NCBI GenBank assembly: GCA_002304925.1
Contig: DBPT01000006.1
Span: 248,001-312,000, forward strand
DNA from: Prolixibacteraceae bacterium UBA1413
GTDB taxonomy: Bacteria > Bacteroidota > Bacteroidia > Bacteroidales > Prolixibacteraceae
Reading direction: 5' to 3'
Length of the DNA stretch: 64,000 bases
The position numbers and the translations under genes were made by a program. Shown here piece after piece: positions 28,924-37,466 of the stretch. The notes below the pieces were generated by a model. It made no database searches. It was not told the origin of the DNA and worked only from the letters and a program-made list of their open reading frames with translations. Each line of letters starts with the position of its first letter. Within the stretch, counting starts at the first letter, position 1.

Positions 28924-28987
28924 CCTGACTTACGGCAGACCGCGCCTCACCCTCCCTTTCCCAGATTAGCTTCTTTCCGAATCCCAG
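28885..28987. repeat. 103-bp direct repeat, copy A (terminator plus YhbP-like gene 3' end)
   Basis: Nearly identical to copy B at 31832-31934, from the terminator stem through to the pentamer CCCAG. In copy A the bases after the terminator reproduce the last ~13 codons and stop of the YhbP-like gene (minus strand) with a one-base deletion, so they are non-functional here. The 11-base hairpin loop is reverse-complemented relative to copy B. The two copies flank the secreted hydrolase gene. Confidence 0.85.
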
Positions 28988-29088
28988 AGGGTATACATCA
29001 CGAAATTTTTCTTTCCGCGGTCACCCCCACAGATTATCTCCCCGACAGCAGCCGCAGTGGCATCCTTGGTGAGAGCCTTTAACGCATG
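28987..29088 (-). pseudogene. Fragment of a ROK-family kinase gene (about 34 codons)
   Basis: Read on the minus strand the segment has no stops. It encodes a peptide whose last 30 residues match the glucokinase at 34685-35686 (internal segment, codons around 35237-35326) at 23 of 30 positions. These include ALT-D-A, the GE of the active-site helix, GG-RG and the run KNFVMYTL. Homology ends abruptly at CCCAG, where it joins the copied YhbP-like gene end. There is no start, no ATP-binding N-terminus and no C-terminal lobe, so it is a decayed remnant. At about 80% DNA identity it may come from a different paralogue rather than a recent copy. Confidence 0.8.
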
Positions 29089-29235
29089 ATATGTTGTGGA
29101 ACAGGAAATTTTTCCATGAAGCAGATATTGCTTACTTTCGCTTACGGAGTGCGCGCATTGCGGTTTATACCGGATTAATTCCGGAAAGAGTTGCCATCAG
29201 GAAAACAATCCATTTAACCTTTCTATTTTCAATCC

Positions 29236-31689
29236 ATGATCAGAAAAACATTTTTATTCCGGGTTCTTTTTTTCATCTTGTTATGTGGAACAGCAGGTGC
29301 TCAGGAGCCGTTCCTTTTCAGGGAAGGATTGTCGGTCGGAAACTGTCATCAGTACGGGCGGCAGGGGTTTTACTCTGACCAATTTGCATGGCGTTATTTT
29401 CAGCCGGATTTCCGCCGGCCCCGGGCCGGGGATATTTTATATTCCGACTCACAGGGTAAGGCGATCCGCTGGAAAGCTATCATGGCCGACACATCGGGTC
29501 TGTTCAGGGACCGGGACGCTTCCAACGGTTATATTTTTCTCAGCTATGACTCTCCCCGTGAGCAGAATGTTGTGTTCAACATCCGCGGAAATTCCATGTT
29601 TTATTTTAACGGGGAACCGCATGCTGGCGACATTTACAGCGACGGGTGGCTTTTCATTCCGGTAAGGTTAAAAAAAGGGGTCAATGAAATATACATCCGC
29701 ACAGGATCGCTCTCGACGGGTGTCTCTGCCCGGATTATTTTCCCGGTCACCCCGGTCATGCTGAAGATCGAAGATGCCACGCTGCCCGACATTGTGGAAG
29801 GGGAGGCCAACCAGTCGCTGATGGGAGCCATCGTGGTGGTGAACAGTACCTCTCTTCCCCTCCGGGATCATGCCCTTCGCGCAGAAATTGCCGGAAAGGA
29901 GGTAACAACTCGGATTCCTGATATCCCTCCCCTCTCCATCCGGAAGGTGATGTTCCGATTCGACGGGTCCGGAGTTAACCGAACCGGGCAGGTCGAATGC
30001 CTTCTCTCCTTGTTGCAGAAGGGGAAACGGATCACGGAAACGGCCCTGACAATTTCTTCCGTTTCCGCCCATCAACCCTATAAATGCACATTTCTCAGCC
30101 ACATCGACGGAAGTCTGCAATATTTTGCTGTGAATCCCCGCAAGGGAGGCTCCGTACCTGGCAGGTCGCTTTATCTGTCGGTCCATGGTGCCGGAGTGGA
30201 AGCCATCGGTCAGGCCCGCGCATACCAACCGAAAGAAGAGGGTGACCTGGTTGCCCCAACAAACCGGCGTCCCCGGGGATTCAACTGGGAGGACTGGGGA
30301 CGCATGGATGCGATGGAGGTGCTGGCTATTACCCTTGACAGACTGAAGCCTGCCCCCGACCGGATTTACCTGACAGGTCATTCTATGGGAGGACATGGTA
30401 CCTGGTACCTGGGAGCAACCTACCCCGGGAAGTGGGCATCCATTGCCCCCTGTGCCGGCTATCCTTCCCTGCTGGGATATGCCTCTGCCGACGGGAAGAT
30501 TCCCGTGCCCGGGGAGAATATCAACGAACAAAACCTTTACAGGGCCAGCAATGGCAGTAATGTCTTCGAACTTGCCCGCAATTATGGTGCTTCCGGAGTC
30601 TATGTTTATCATGGTGACGACGACCGGACGGTTTCCGTGGAATATGCCCGCCAGATGAGGGAACTCCTCGGAAAATTCCATACCGACTTTTGTTATTATG
30701 AATATCCCGGCGGAAGCCACTGGTGGAGCAACGAGAGTGTAGACTGGCCTCCCCTTTTCAATTTTCTGGAAAACCATCGCCTGATTGCCGGCAGTCAGAG
30801 AAACCGCATCGACTTTACCACTGCCAATCCGGCTGTTTCGTCTACCTATGCCTGGGTCACTCTCCTTCAGCAACAAGAACCTCTTCAATACAGTCAGGTA
30901 AAGTTCGTCCGCGATCTGCAGAAGGGAATCCTTACCGGGGAGACTCGAAACATCACCGCCCTGAAACTCGACTTACAGGACATTCCGACTTCACAGGCTA
31001 TGATTATTATTGACGGGGACAGCCTGGAGGTTCCGGTCACAGACTCATCCAGAATCGTGACCCTCATCCGGGAGGGGAAATGGCGCCTGGGAAATCCTCC
31101 CCATCCCGGTCAGCGGGGAATCCTCCGCAACGGTACATTCAAGGAACCCTTTAACCACCGGATGGTTTTCGTTTATGGCACTTCGGGAAACAGGGAAGAG
31201 AATGCCTGGGCGTTGACTAAAGCCCGGTTTGATGCCGAAACCTGGTATTACCGCGGAAACGGAAGCGTCGACCTGGTAGCTGACAGGGATTTTATTCCGG
31301 AAGCTTGGCCCGGCCGGGGAATTATCCTCTACGGCAATGCCGCCACTAATACAATCTGGCCGAAACTGCTGGGCAATTGCCCCATTCAGGTAACCCGGAA
31401 TTCTCTGAAAATGGGAGACCAGGTACTGCAAGGTGATCATTACGGAGCCTATCTGATGTACCCCATGCCCGGCAACGATACCCTCTCCGTAGCAGCCATC
31501 ACCGGAACAGGCCTTCCGGGAATGAAAGCGGCATACGCCAACCAATACTTTACAGGGGGTTCGGGATTTCCCGATTTTATCCTCTTTACGACCCAGATGG
31601 TCAGAGAGGGGGTTCCCGGCATCCTGAAGGCCGGCTTTTACAACAACCAATGGCAACTGGAGGAGGAAGCCATGCTGCCGAAACCATAA
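29236..31689 (+). CDS. Secreted alpha/beta hydrolase (prolyl-oligopeptidase-like esterase or peptidase)
   Basis: Exported hydrolase of 817 residues, signal peptide ending near AGAQ. The N-terminal ~280 residues form beta-rich domains, including a jelly-roll-like part. An alpha/beta hydrolase domain follows (~300-530). Its triad is visible: nucleophile Ser in GHSMGGHG, Asp in YHGDDDRTVSVE, and His in GGSHWW. The last ~280 residues form another uncharacterised domain. Comparable proteins are annotated as S9-type peptidases or acetyl/feruloyl esterases; the sequence alone does not decide. It is monocistronic, flanked by 103-bp direct repeats, and ends before its own terminator. Confidence 0.85.
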   Translation: MIRKTFLFRVLFFILLCGTAGAQEPFLFREGLSVGNCHQYGRQGFYSDQFAWRYFQPDFRRPRAGDILYSDSQGKAIRWKAIMADTSGLFRDRDASNGYIFLSYDSPREQNVVFNIRGNSMFYFNGEPHAGDIYSDGWLFIPVRLKKGVNEIYIRTGSLSTGVSARIIFPVTPVMLKIEDATLPDIVEGEANQSLMGAIVVVNSTSLPLRDHALRAEIAGKEVTTRIPDIPPLSIRKVMFRFDGSGVNRTGQVECLLSLLQKGKRITETALTISSVSAHQPYKCTFLSHIDGSLQYFAVNPRKGGSVPGRSLYLSVHGAGVEAIGQARAYQPKEEGDLVAPTNRRPRGFNWEDWGRMDAMEVLAITLDRLKPAPDRIYLTGHSMGGHGTWYLGATYPGKWASIAPCAGYPSLLGYASADGKIPVPGENINEQNLYRASNGSNVFELARNYGASGVYVYHGDDDRTVSVEYARQMRELLGKFHTDFCYYEYPGGSHWWSNESVDWPPLFNFLENHRLIAGSQRNRIDFTTANPAVSSTYAWVTLLQQQEPLQYSQVKFVRDLQKGILTGETRNITALKLDLQDIPTSQAMIIIDGDSLEVPVTDSSRIVTLIREGKWRLGNPPHPGQRGILRNGTFKEPFNHRMVFVYGTSGNREENAWALTKARFDAETWYYRGNGSVDLVADRDFIPEAWPGRGIILYGNAATNTIWPKLLGNCPIQVTRNSLKMGDQVLQGDHYGAYLMYPMPGNDTLSVAAITGTGLPGMKAAYANQYFTGGSGFPDFILFTTQMVREGVPGILKAGFYNNQWQLEEEAMLPKP

Positions 31690-31736
31690 CAAACTGAAAA
31701 CTGACCCTGATTTTCCCGAATCCTAAACTGGCACTG

Positions 31737-31762
31737 GCTGCTACCCTTTCTGGAGTAGCAGC
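31737..31762 (+). other. 8-bp stem-loop downstream of the hydrolase gene
   Basis: GCTGCTAC / GTAGCAGC with a 10-base loop, 48 bases after the hydrolase stop. No T run follows, so termination here is doubtful; it may protect the mRNA 3' end. Confidence 0.35.
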
Positions 31763-31831
31763 ATTGCAGGCCGGAGTTAATGCACCATAACGGACTTACA
31801 CCGCCAATTTACTTGCCATGCAAGGCGCACA

Positions 31832-31869
31832 AGAAGAGGCTGCCCTTTTGAGACAGCCTCTTCTTTTTT
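31832..31869 (+). terminator. Intrinsic terminator after the secreted hydrolase
   Basis: Same 11-bp stem as at 28885, followed by six T on the plus strand. It serves the hydrolase transcript. On the minus strand it lacks a T run, so it is a poorer terminator for the YhbP-like gene. Confidence 0.85.
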
Positions 31870-31934
31870 CTGGACTTCCGGCAGACCGCGCCTCACCCTT
31901 CCCTTTCCCAGATTAGCTTCTTTCCGAATCCCAG
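31832..31934. repeat. 103-bp direct repeat, copy B
   Basis: Partner of copy A (28885-28987). Here the right part is the genuine 3' end of the YhbP-like gene. The left part is the terminator hairpin with its loop in the opposite orientation (CCCTTTTGAGA). Confidence 0.85.
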
Positions 31935-32324
31935 CCGGTTGTCGGTCATTTTGATATGACGGATCTCCACAATCCACAGTGAAGTGTTCATCAGCACGGC
32001 AAACGGGAACCTGTTGAGATAAGCCCGGGTCACCCTTCCTTTCTCCTCTTCGGAAGGGCGGCGCATCACCCCGCTGAACTGTACACCCTGCACCTTGTTC
32101 ACCACACTGGTCTCCAGAACAATGCCACCTGAAACCAACGGATTGGCCATAACCTCCCTCACATGGCGGGTTTGCTCGTCGGAAGTGAACACCAGCCAGT
32201 TTTCCTCCTTCATGTATGCATAAAAACAATGGCACACCCAGGGAATATTTTCGTCCGATGTAGCCAGGGAGACCACATGGTGCTTCCTGATGAAATCGAC
32301 AATTCTTTTTTCAGGTATTGACAT
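31893..32324 (-). CDS. YhbP-like (UPF0306) protein, pyridoxamine-5'-phosphate-oxidase fold
   Basis: 143 residues from the ATG at 32324; an upstream in-frame TTG at 32345 is less likely. It has the split-barrel flavin-binding fold and closely resembles E. coli YhbP: HHVVSLAT near the start, VQGVQFSG in the middle, NRFPFAVL, and the TDNRLGFGKKLIW end. Function of the family is unknown. Its final codons are duplicated at 28924-28987. Confidence 0.85.
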   Translation of the reverse strand: MSIPEKRIVDFIRKHHVVSLATSDENIPWVCHCFYAYMKEENWLVFTSDEQTRHVREVMANPLVSGGIVLETSVVNKVQGVQFSGVMRRPSEEEKGRVTRAYLNRFPFAVLMNTSLWIVEIRHIKMTDNRLGFGKKLIWEREG

Positions 32325-32366
32325 TATCGTATCATTAAACCGCAAATATAACCAGGCAAACTAAAA

Positions 32367-32484
32367 AGGCTAAGATTAAAATTGAGGTTGAGGTTGAGAT
32401 CAGTGGAAAAACCGATTAATCAATCGATAAATCTCAAACCACCAGATGGATTGAGGCTAAGATTAAAAATGAGATTAAGATGAA
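32367..32484. repeat. Short imperfect direct repeats in the YhbP-like/M1 intergenic region
   Basis: AGGCTAAGATTAAAATTGAG at 32367 recurs as AGGCTAAGATTAAAAATGAG at 32454, each followed by GGTT/GATT-type short tandem units. Between them lies the small inverted repeat CGATT/AATCG. The region is AT-rich and has no gene. Confidence 0.6.
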
Positions 32485-32496
32485 TGGCATGGGAAG

Positions 32497-34434
32497 TTAA
32501 TATCTGATTAAACGGGAGTTGATGACGCGAAGAGCAGTGGTCAGGCGGACCAGGTAAATTCCGGGCGGCAGTCCCGGAAATGCAAATGAATCTCTTCCGG
32601 GTATTTTTTCTTCCAGCAGGGTTCCCGCATCATTGTAAATTTCGACCTTTTCGGGAATTTCACCTTCGGGCAGCGAAAAATGCCAGGAGCCCCCCGACGG
32701 ATTGGGATAAAATACCACATCATGATGAACGGCAGGGATATTCCGGACACCGGTGATGGTGCCAATTTTCCGGATCAGCCAGAGATCGGGATCGATTACC
32801 ATTTCGGCTACGGGAAAAGAGACCGCCACGTCAAAAAGCTGTCCGTCGTACCGGTGGTCCAGTCTGAAATCGGCGGAATCCTTTTTCCCCTTGCTGTAAA
32901 CACGCACAGGAACGGGCATTTCGAAAAAGTCGACGGAGTTATGCGAAGAGGTCTGTGACAATCCGATCTGTAAAAGGCCCCCTCCTTTGTTTTCAAAGGT
33001 CGCGCTGTAAACAGGGAATCCCTCCCCGTAATACCAGTCCCGGAAAAATTCATCCAAGGATATGCCCGAGGCCGCCTCGAGGTGGCTGACCCAGTCGGCC
33101 TGGGTGGCAAAGCCATATTTGAGGGTCTGATCATTGAAATAGTTCCGCACCGCTCTGAAAAAAGCCTCGTCACCCAAAATCCAGCGGAGCATGTGAAGCA
33201 GGAAAGAGCCCTTGTAATAGGAGAGCCGGGCATCAAATACCCTGGAAAAACGGGTAGTATCCTCCACATAAACCGATCCGTCAGGCTTTCCGACAATTTC
33301 TTTCAGCAGCCCGCTTTTCCAGGGTTTCCAGTATATTCCATCAAAAAGGTGTTCATAGGAGAGACCCGTGGCATAGGTGGCAAATCCCTCGTTCAGCCAG
33401 ATATCATGCCAGGAGGCCAGTGTGATGCAGTTGCCGAACCAGGAGTGGGCCAGTTCGTGAGCGATGAGTTCAAAATAGAGACCACCCATGAAACTCATGG
33501 TCTGGTGTTCCATACCTCCTCTCCATCCGAACTGGGCGTGGCCATATTTTTCATCAGAAAAGGGGTATTCTCCGAACAGCCGGTTATACAAGCCGATCAG
33601 GTCAAGGGTAACTGCTGTGTTTGATTTGGCTGCATCCAGATATTCAGGATAGACGAAATTGACCACCGGCATTTTTCTGCCGTCGCCAAGATCGAGGGTG
33701 TCCGAATAATCGGCATAGTTGGTCACCGCAATGGCTACAAGGTAGGTGGCAATAGGATAACGGTGCTTCCAGTGCATGGTCCTCTTTCCCTTCCGGACGA
33801 TTTCCGAAACCAGTACGCCGTTTCCGGCTGTCCTGTAAATCTCGGGCGTGGTGACCATAAAATCGGTGGAGTCGACCTTATCGGCCAGCGACTGCTTGCA
33901 GGGCCACCATTCATGAGCTCCGTAGGGCTCCGAAAGAGTCCACATCACCGGAACTCCCCCGTGATTGCCGGTTTCAAAAGATCCGAAACCCGAACTCACC
34001 GGCTCACCTCGGTAAAAGACCGTAACAGAATCGATGGATCCCGGGGCAAGAGATTCCGGAAGGCTGATTTCCAGTAAATCGGCGACACGGGAAAAAGGAA
34101 GGAGTCCCTGCCGACCTGTGACAGAGTCCACCACCATATTGGATTTTAAGTCGAAACGAAGTTTGTCAAGTCCGTCGGTTTTAGAAGTGAATTTTGAGAA
34201 AACCACCCCTGATATGTATCTGACCGCCGGGTCTACCTGCCACGACATCCGCTGATACGTCAAATCGTAATCGCCACTCCAGGAGGCCTCGGCAAAGGCA
34301 GCTTTCTTGGTCCATCGTTCTGCCTCGTCAAGTGCTATCTTTTCAATAAAATGAGGATCGGGAGCCTGGGAAAAGAGGGTACCCGGAAATAACAAAAAGA
34401 TAAACAAACCAATATGCAGGAGCCTGTGTTTCAT
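32497..34434 (-). CDS. Secreted M1-family metallo-aminopeptidase with T9SS sorting domain
   Basis: Zinc aminopeptidase of 645 residues. Signal peptide ends near LFSQ. The M1 catalytic site is HELAH (His326, Glu327, His330) followed 18 residues later by Glu349 in WLNEGFATYA. An upstream GGMEHQT stretch matches the GAMEN exopeptidase motif loosely. The last ~80 residues are a type A T9SS C-terminal domain: PNPSGG near its start, a turn with EIYNDAGTLL, and the GIYLVRLTT strand. This predicts export by the GldKLMN system and attachment to or release from the cell surface. Confidence 0.92.
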   Translation of the reverse strand: MKHRLLHIGLFIFLLFPGTLFSQAPDPHFIEKIALDEAERWTKKAAFAEASWSGDYDLTYQRMSWQVDPAVRYISGVVFSKFTSKTDGLDKLRFDLKSNMVVDSVTGRQGLLPFSRVADLLEISLPESLAPGSIDSVTVFYRGEPVSSGFGSFETGNHGGVPVMWTLSEPYGAHEWWPCKQSLADKVDSTDFMVTTPEIYRTAGNGVLVSEIVRKGKRTMHWKHRYPIATYLVAIAVTNYADYSDTLDLGDGRKMPVVNFVYPEYLDAAKSNTAVTLDLIGLYNRLFGEYPFSDEKYGHAQFGWRGGMEHQTMSFMGGLYFELIAHELAHSWFGNCITLASWHDIWLNEGFATYATGLSYEHLFDGIYWKPWKSGLLKEIVGKPDGSVYVEDTTRFSRVFDARLSYYKGSFLLHMLRWILGDEAFFRAVRNYFNDQTLKYGFATQADWVSHLEAASGISLDEFFRDWYYGEGFPVYSATFENKGGGLLQIGLSQTSSHNSVDFFEMPVPVRVYSKGKKDSADFRLDHRYDGQLFDVAVSFPVAEMVIDPDLWLIRKIGTITGVRNIPAVHHDVVFYPNPSGGSWHFSLPEGEIPEKVEIYNDAGTLLEEKIPGRDSFAFPGLPPGIYLVRLTTALRVINSRLIRY

Positions 34435-34548
34435 CCGGTCTCATTCTTAAACTTTTCCAAAAGTAAAAAAAAGAGGCATCCCTGTACCCGGAATTCTCAA
34501 ATTACCCCAATGTTGCAGTTAAGGCAGGAAGGGATATTGCTCTTTTTC

Positions 34549-34633
34549 AACCGCAGCCACCAGTAAGCAAAGGCACAAAGCGCACAAATTCTTCATTGTG
34601 CACCCTGTGCCTTCCCCGGTGTACGCTGCGGTC
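34549..34633. other. Nested inverted repeats in the M1/ROK intergenic region
   Basis: Outer arms ACCGCAG (34550-34556) and CTGCGGT (34626-34632). Middle arms AAGGCACA (34570-34577) and TGTGCCTT (34606-34613). Inner arms GCACAA (34582-34587) and TTGTGC (34596-34601). The structure lies directly downstream of the glucokinase gene on the minus strand. It may be its terminator or a mobile intergenic repeat; there is no adjacent T run. Confidence 0.55.
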
Positions 34634-34684
34634 TTGAACCTCAGTGTCCTCCGTCTCTTTCCGGTGGAAACCCCGGTTAGATGA

Positions 34685-35686
34685 CTATTTTTCCAGTTCC
34701 TTCCATACCAGGGCGCTGGCACCCACAATGGCGGCATCTCCTGATTTCAGCTCTGACGGAAGGATTTTGATTTTGTTCTTGAAAATCGGAAGGAGGTGCT
34801 TTTCCATGCTCTCCTTGGTTGGTTTGAAAATCAGGTCGCCGGCAGCCGTAGGTCCTCCGAAGAGAAAGATGGCTTCGGGACTGAGGTGGTGGACGGTATC
34901 GGCAAGGCCCTGGCCCAGGTAATCTCCCGTACGTTCGAAGACCATTTTGGCAATTGTATCTCCTGCCACGGCGGCATCATAGATCATTTTGGAGTCCAAT
35001 TCCAGGAAAGAGCGTTTGGCAAGCATGCTGTCGATGGCATTGTACTGGGCCATGAGTTCGAAGGCGGTCCTTTTCATGCCGGGAGCCGAGCAATAGGCTT
35101 CGAGGTGGCCCAGGGAACCACATCCGCAGAGCCTTCCCCCAGGGATGAGGGTGGTATGTCCGCATTCCCCGGCAAACCCGTCATGGCCATAGACCAGGTC
35201 ACCATTGACGACCACACCGCTTCCGACACCGGTACCCAGGGTGTACATCACGAAATTCTTCATCCCGCGGGCACCACCATAAATCATCTCCCCGATGGCG
35301 GCGGCATTGGCATCATTGGTGAGGGCCAGCGCCGGCATGTCCGGGAAATGACTTCGCAAAAGCCTCACGAAATGAAGCACGCCCCGGAATGAGAGGTTCG
35401 GGGCATACTCAATGGTGCCGTTGTAATAATTCCCGTTGGGAGCTCCTATGCCTATCCCGAGTATTTCGAGGTTTTCGTTGAGTAATTTGGCAGAAATGAT
35501 CAGGGACTTGACAGCTTCTGACAACTCTTCGATAAATTTTTCAAAATCCCCGTGTGTGGCAGTGGGAATATTGTCCTTGAACATGACATTGCCCTCAACG
35601 TCAACCACTCCGATGGCGGTATTGGTTCCTCCGACATCCACTCCGATGGCAACCTTCTTGGTTGCCTTTTCTTCACTTTTCTTCAT
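34685..35686 (-). CDS. ROK-family glucokinase
   Basis: Phosphorylates glucose or a related hexose after uptake by the transporter encoded 7 bases upstream. 333 residues from the ATG at 35686 (MKKSEEKATKK); the longer frame runs into the transporter gene. Motifs: GVDVGGTNTAIG phosphate loop, ALTNDANAAAIGE with catalytic Asp, and a zinc site with GECGH and CGCGSLGHLE, where the third Cys is replaced by His. An internal segment is echoed in the fragment at 28987-29088. Confidence 0.9.
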   Translation of the reverse strand: MKKSEEKATKKVAIGVDVGGTNTAIGVVDVEGNVMFKDNIPTATHGDFEKFIEELSEAVKSLIISAKLLNENLEILGIGIGAPNGNYYNGTIEYAPNLSFRGVLHFVRLLRSHFPDMPALALTNDANAAAIGEMIYGGARGMKNFVMYTLGTGVGSGVVVNGDLVYGHDGFAGECGHTTLIPGGRLCGCGSLGHLEAYCSAPGMKRTAFELMAQYNAIDSMLAKRSFLELDSKMIYDAAVAGDTIAKMVFERTGDYLGQGLADTVHHLSPEAIFLFGGPTAAGDLIFKPTKESMEKHLLPIFKNKIKILPSELKSGDAAIVGASALVWKELEK

Positions 35687-35693
35687 AAATCGT

Positions 35694-37034
35694 TTATTTG
35701 CGAATTCCGTGTCCTTTGACGGCGTAATAGAAAATATAGAAATAACAGATGGCCGGAACGATGAAGGCCCAGGTATAACCCGCCACATCGGCAATTTTCC
35801 CCATCAGCGGGGGAATCACGGCTCCGCCCAGAATCAGGGAGTTGATTAGTCCGGAGGCAGAACTCAGCTCGGCTTTGTCAAGCCCCTTTACCGCAAGGGC
35901 AAAGATGTTCGGGAACATGATCGAGTTGAAAAGTCCGATCGAAATGACAGTCCACAGGGCCACGGAACCTGTGGTACACGTAGTGGCCAGGTCGAGCAAG
36001 GCAGCCACGAGCGCAAAGAAAGCCAGGGTTTTGGCAGCTTGCCCGGTACCGATCTGCATGATGACGAAGTTAACCACGGCAATCAGGGTAAAGACAAGGC
36101 CGATTGTCCAGTTCCAGTCGGTGACGAAAGATCCCGACACCAGGGCGAGCAACAACACCGGAAGGGCAAATATCCATTTTTTTGCCGACGGCAAATCGGA
36201 GAACATGAAAGATCCGAAGAAACGGCCTACCATGGCACCTCCCCAGTATATCGCCGCATAGGTGGCAGCCATCTCGGAGGTCATGGCCAGATTGGTTCTC
36301 AGATAATTGGTAATCAGTCCGGCATTACCCACCTCGGCACCTACATAGGCGAAAATTCCGATGGCACCCAGCACCACATGCGGGTACTTCCAGACACTTT
36401 TCTTTTCCGATTTTTCAGAAACGATGGGAGGAAGTTTGATAGCCCAGATGGCGACAGCTACAACCAACACAAAAACACCCATAATAATGAAAGGTAGCGG
36501 CACCCTCTCAGCGGCAACAGCATTGTCCTGCGGAAATGAAAGTCCCTTGAAAATGGCCACCGAGATGAGCCAGGGAGCAATCATGGTCGCAATGGAATTC
36601 AAGGCCTGGGTAAGGTTCAGACGACTGGAGGCTGTCCGCTCAGGTCCGATAGCCGTCACATAAGGATTGGCAGACACTTGCAGAAACACCACGCCTGTAG
36701 CCAGCACAAATGTGCCCAGGAGAAAGACCGGGAAGGAAGGAATCCTTGAAGCCGGAATGTAGATGAAACTTCCCAGGGCCATCAGTACTAAACCGGCAAT
36801 GACCGTCCGTTTGTAGCCGATCAGATCAATCAGTTTCCCGGTAGGGATCGACATGATGGGATAGGCAATGAAAAAGGCAGAAGCCAGCAGCTGTGCCCCG
36901 AATTCAGAAAGACCGAAGATCTCCTTCACCGGCGCACTCAGCGTAATGATGAAGGTAGTGGCAAAACCAAAAATGAAAAAGATGGCGCCGAAGACCGACA
37001 TGCCAACAAACAGGTTGTTACTTTTATTTTCCAT
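35694..37034 (-). CDS. MFS sugar:proton symporter (FucP/GluP-like)
   Basis: Inner-membrane sugar transporter of the FHS family, 446 residues with about 12 membrane helices. The N-terminus (FGFATTFIITLSAPV) and the central cytoplasmic loop fit glucose/galactose or fucose permeases. It is the first gene of a two-gene operon with the ROK glucokinase, which favours glucose or a related hexose over fucose. Confidence 0.88.
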   Translation of the reverse strand: MENKSNNLFVGMSVFGAIFFIFGFATTFIITLSAPVKEIFGLSEFGAQLLASAFFIAYPIMSIPTGKLIDLIGYKRTVIAGLVLMALGSFIYIPASRIPSFPVFLLGTFVLATGVVFLQVSANPYVTAIGPERTASSRLNLTQALNSIATMIAPWLISVAIFKGLSFPQDNAVAAERVPLPFIIMGVFVLVVAVAIWAIKLPPIVSEKSEKKSVWKYPHVVLGAIGIFAYVGAEVGNAGLITNYLRTNLAMTSEMAATYAAIYWGGAMVGRFFGSFMFSDLPSAKKWIFALPVLLLALVSGSFVTDWNWTIGLVFTLIAVVNFVIMQIGTGQAAKTLAFFALVAALLDLATTCTTGSVALWTVISIGLFNSIMFPNIFALAVKGLDKAELSSASGLINSLILGGAVIPPLMGKIADVAGYTWAFIVPAICYFYIFYYAVKGHGIRK

Positions 37035-37466
37035 CAGTTGATTTATTTAAAGAATTGATAAGTCATGCCTGCTCCTAAAGCCAACAAATTTAGAAATATT
37101 TGTTTCTTTTCGGGATGAAATGTTGCGGAACACGAAAATAATCTTCCATCCTTGGCGGCAGGGTCCAAACCCCTCATCATCAGGGGAGGCGAAAAACCTT
37201 CGGCAGAACCAACCGTGTGACATCGTCAAAAGGCATGTGTACAATTTCTTCATGGATGACGGCATTGAAAGCAATTCCCCTTCACGTTTGCCGGAGGACC
37301 CGTAAACGACGGAAAAGATCCCCGCATTTCAGACGGAACGCCCTGTATGAAGCCGGCATGTTTATGCAAATCTGTTCCAATTTTGGTTGCATTTACCATT
37401 TATCCCATACCATTTCCTGATTACATTTGCTTTTTTTATATTTTCGGAAAACCAAATTTTTTAATA
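37035..37466. other. 432-bp divergent intergenic region (sugar transporter / GMP-synthase-like gene)
   Basis: I see no gene supported by homology. A minus-strand -7 box (TAAATTTG on the minus strand, plus coordinates 37085-37092) lies about 50 bases before the transporter ATG, but no TTTG sits at the expected -33 distance. A run of seven T and AT-rich sequence precede the GMP-synthase-like ATG at 37467. A frame open from 37347 joins that gene but its extra 40 residues show no family resemblance. Confidence 0.5.

Larger units (their letters stand above)
28846..29235. other. 390-bp mosaic intergenic region before the secreted hydrolase
   Basis: It holds, left to right, an intrinsic terminator (28885-28923), a 64-bp copy of the 3' end of the YhbP-like gene, a decayed ROK-kinase fragment (28987-29088), and ~147 bases of apparently unique leader for the hydrolase. 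No intact gene is present. Each part is described separately. Confidence 0.8.

Noticed and set aside
29668..30888. 406-codon minus-strand frame inside the secreted hydrolase gene
   Set aside because: Lies wholly opposite the catalytic domain of a convincing gene and is low in protein-like features.
28885..31869. The two GAGGCTGTCTC-type hairpins as terminal inverted repeats of an insertion sequence
   Set aside because: No transposase or remnant lies between them. Each hairpin is palindromic in itself and followed by a T run, so terminator function explains them better. The flanking 64-bp direct repeats are not typical of IS ends.
37347..37466. N-terminal extension of the GMP-synthase-like gene as a lost amidotransferase domain
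   Set aside because: The 40 extra residues have no amidotransferase motif (no Cys-His-Glu triad) and look like translated spacer.
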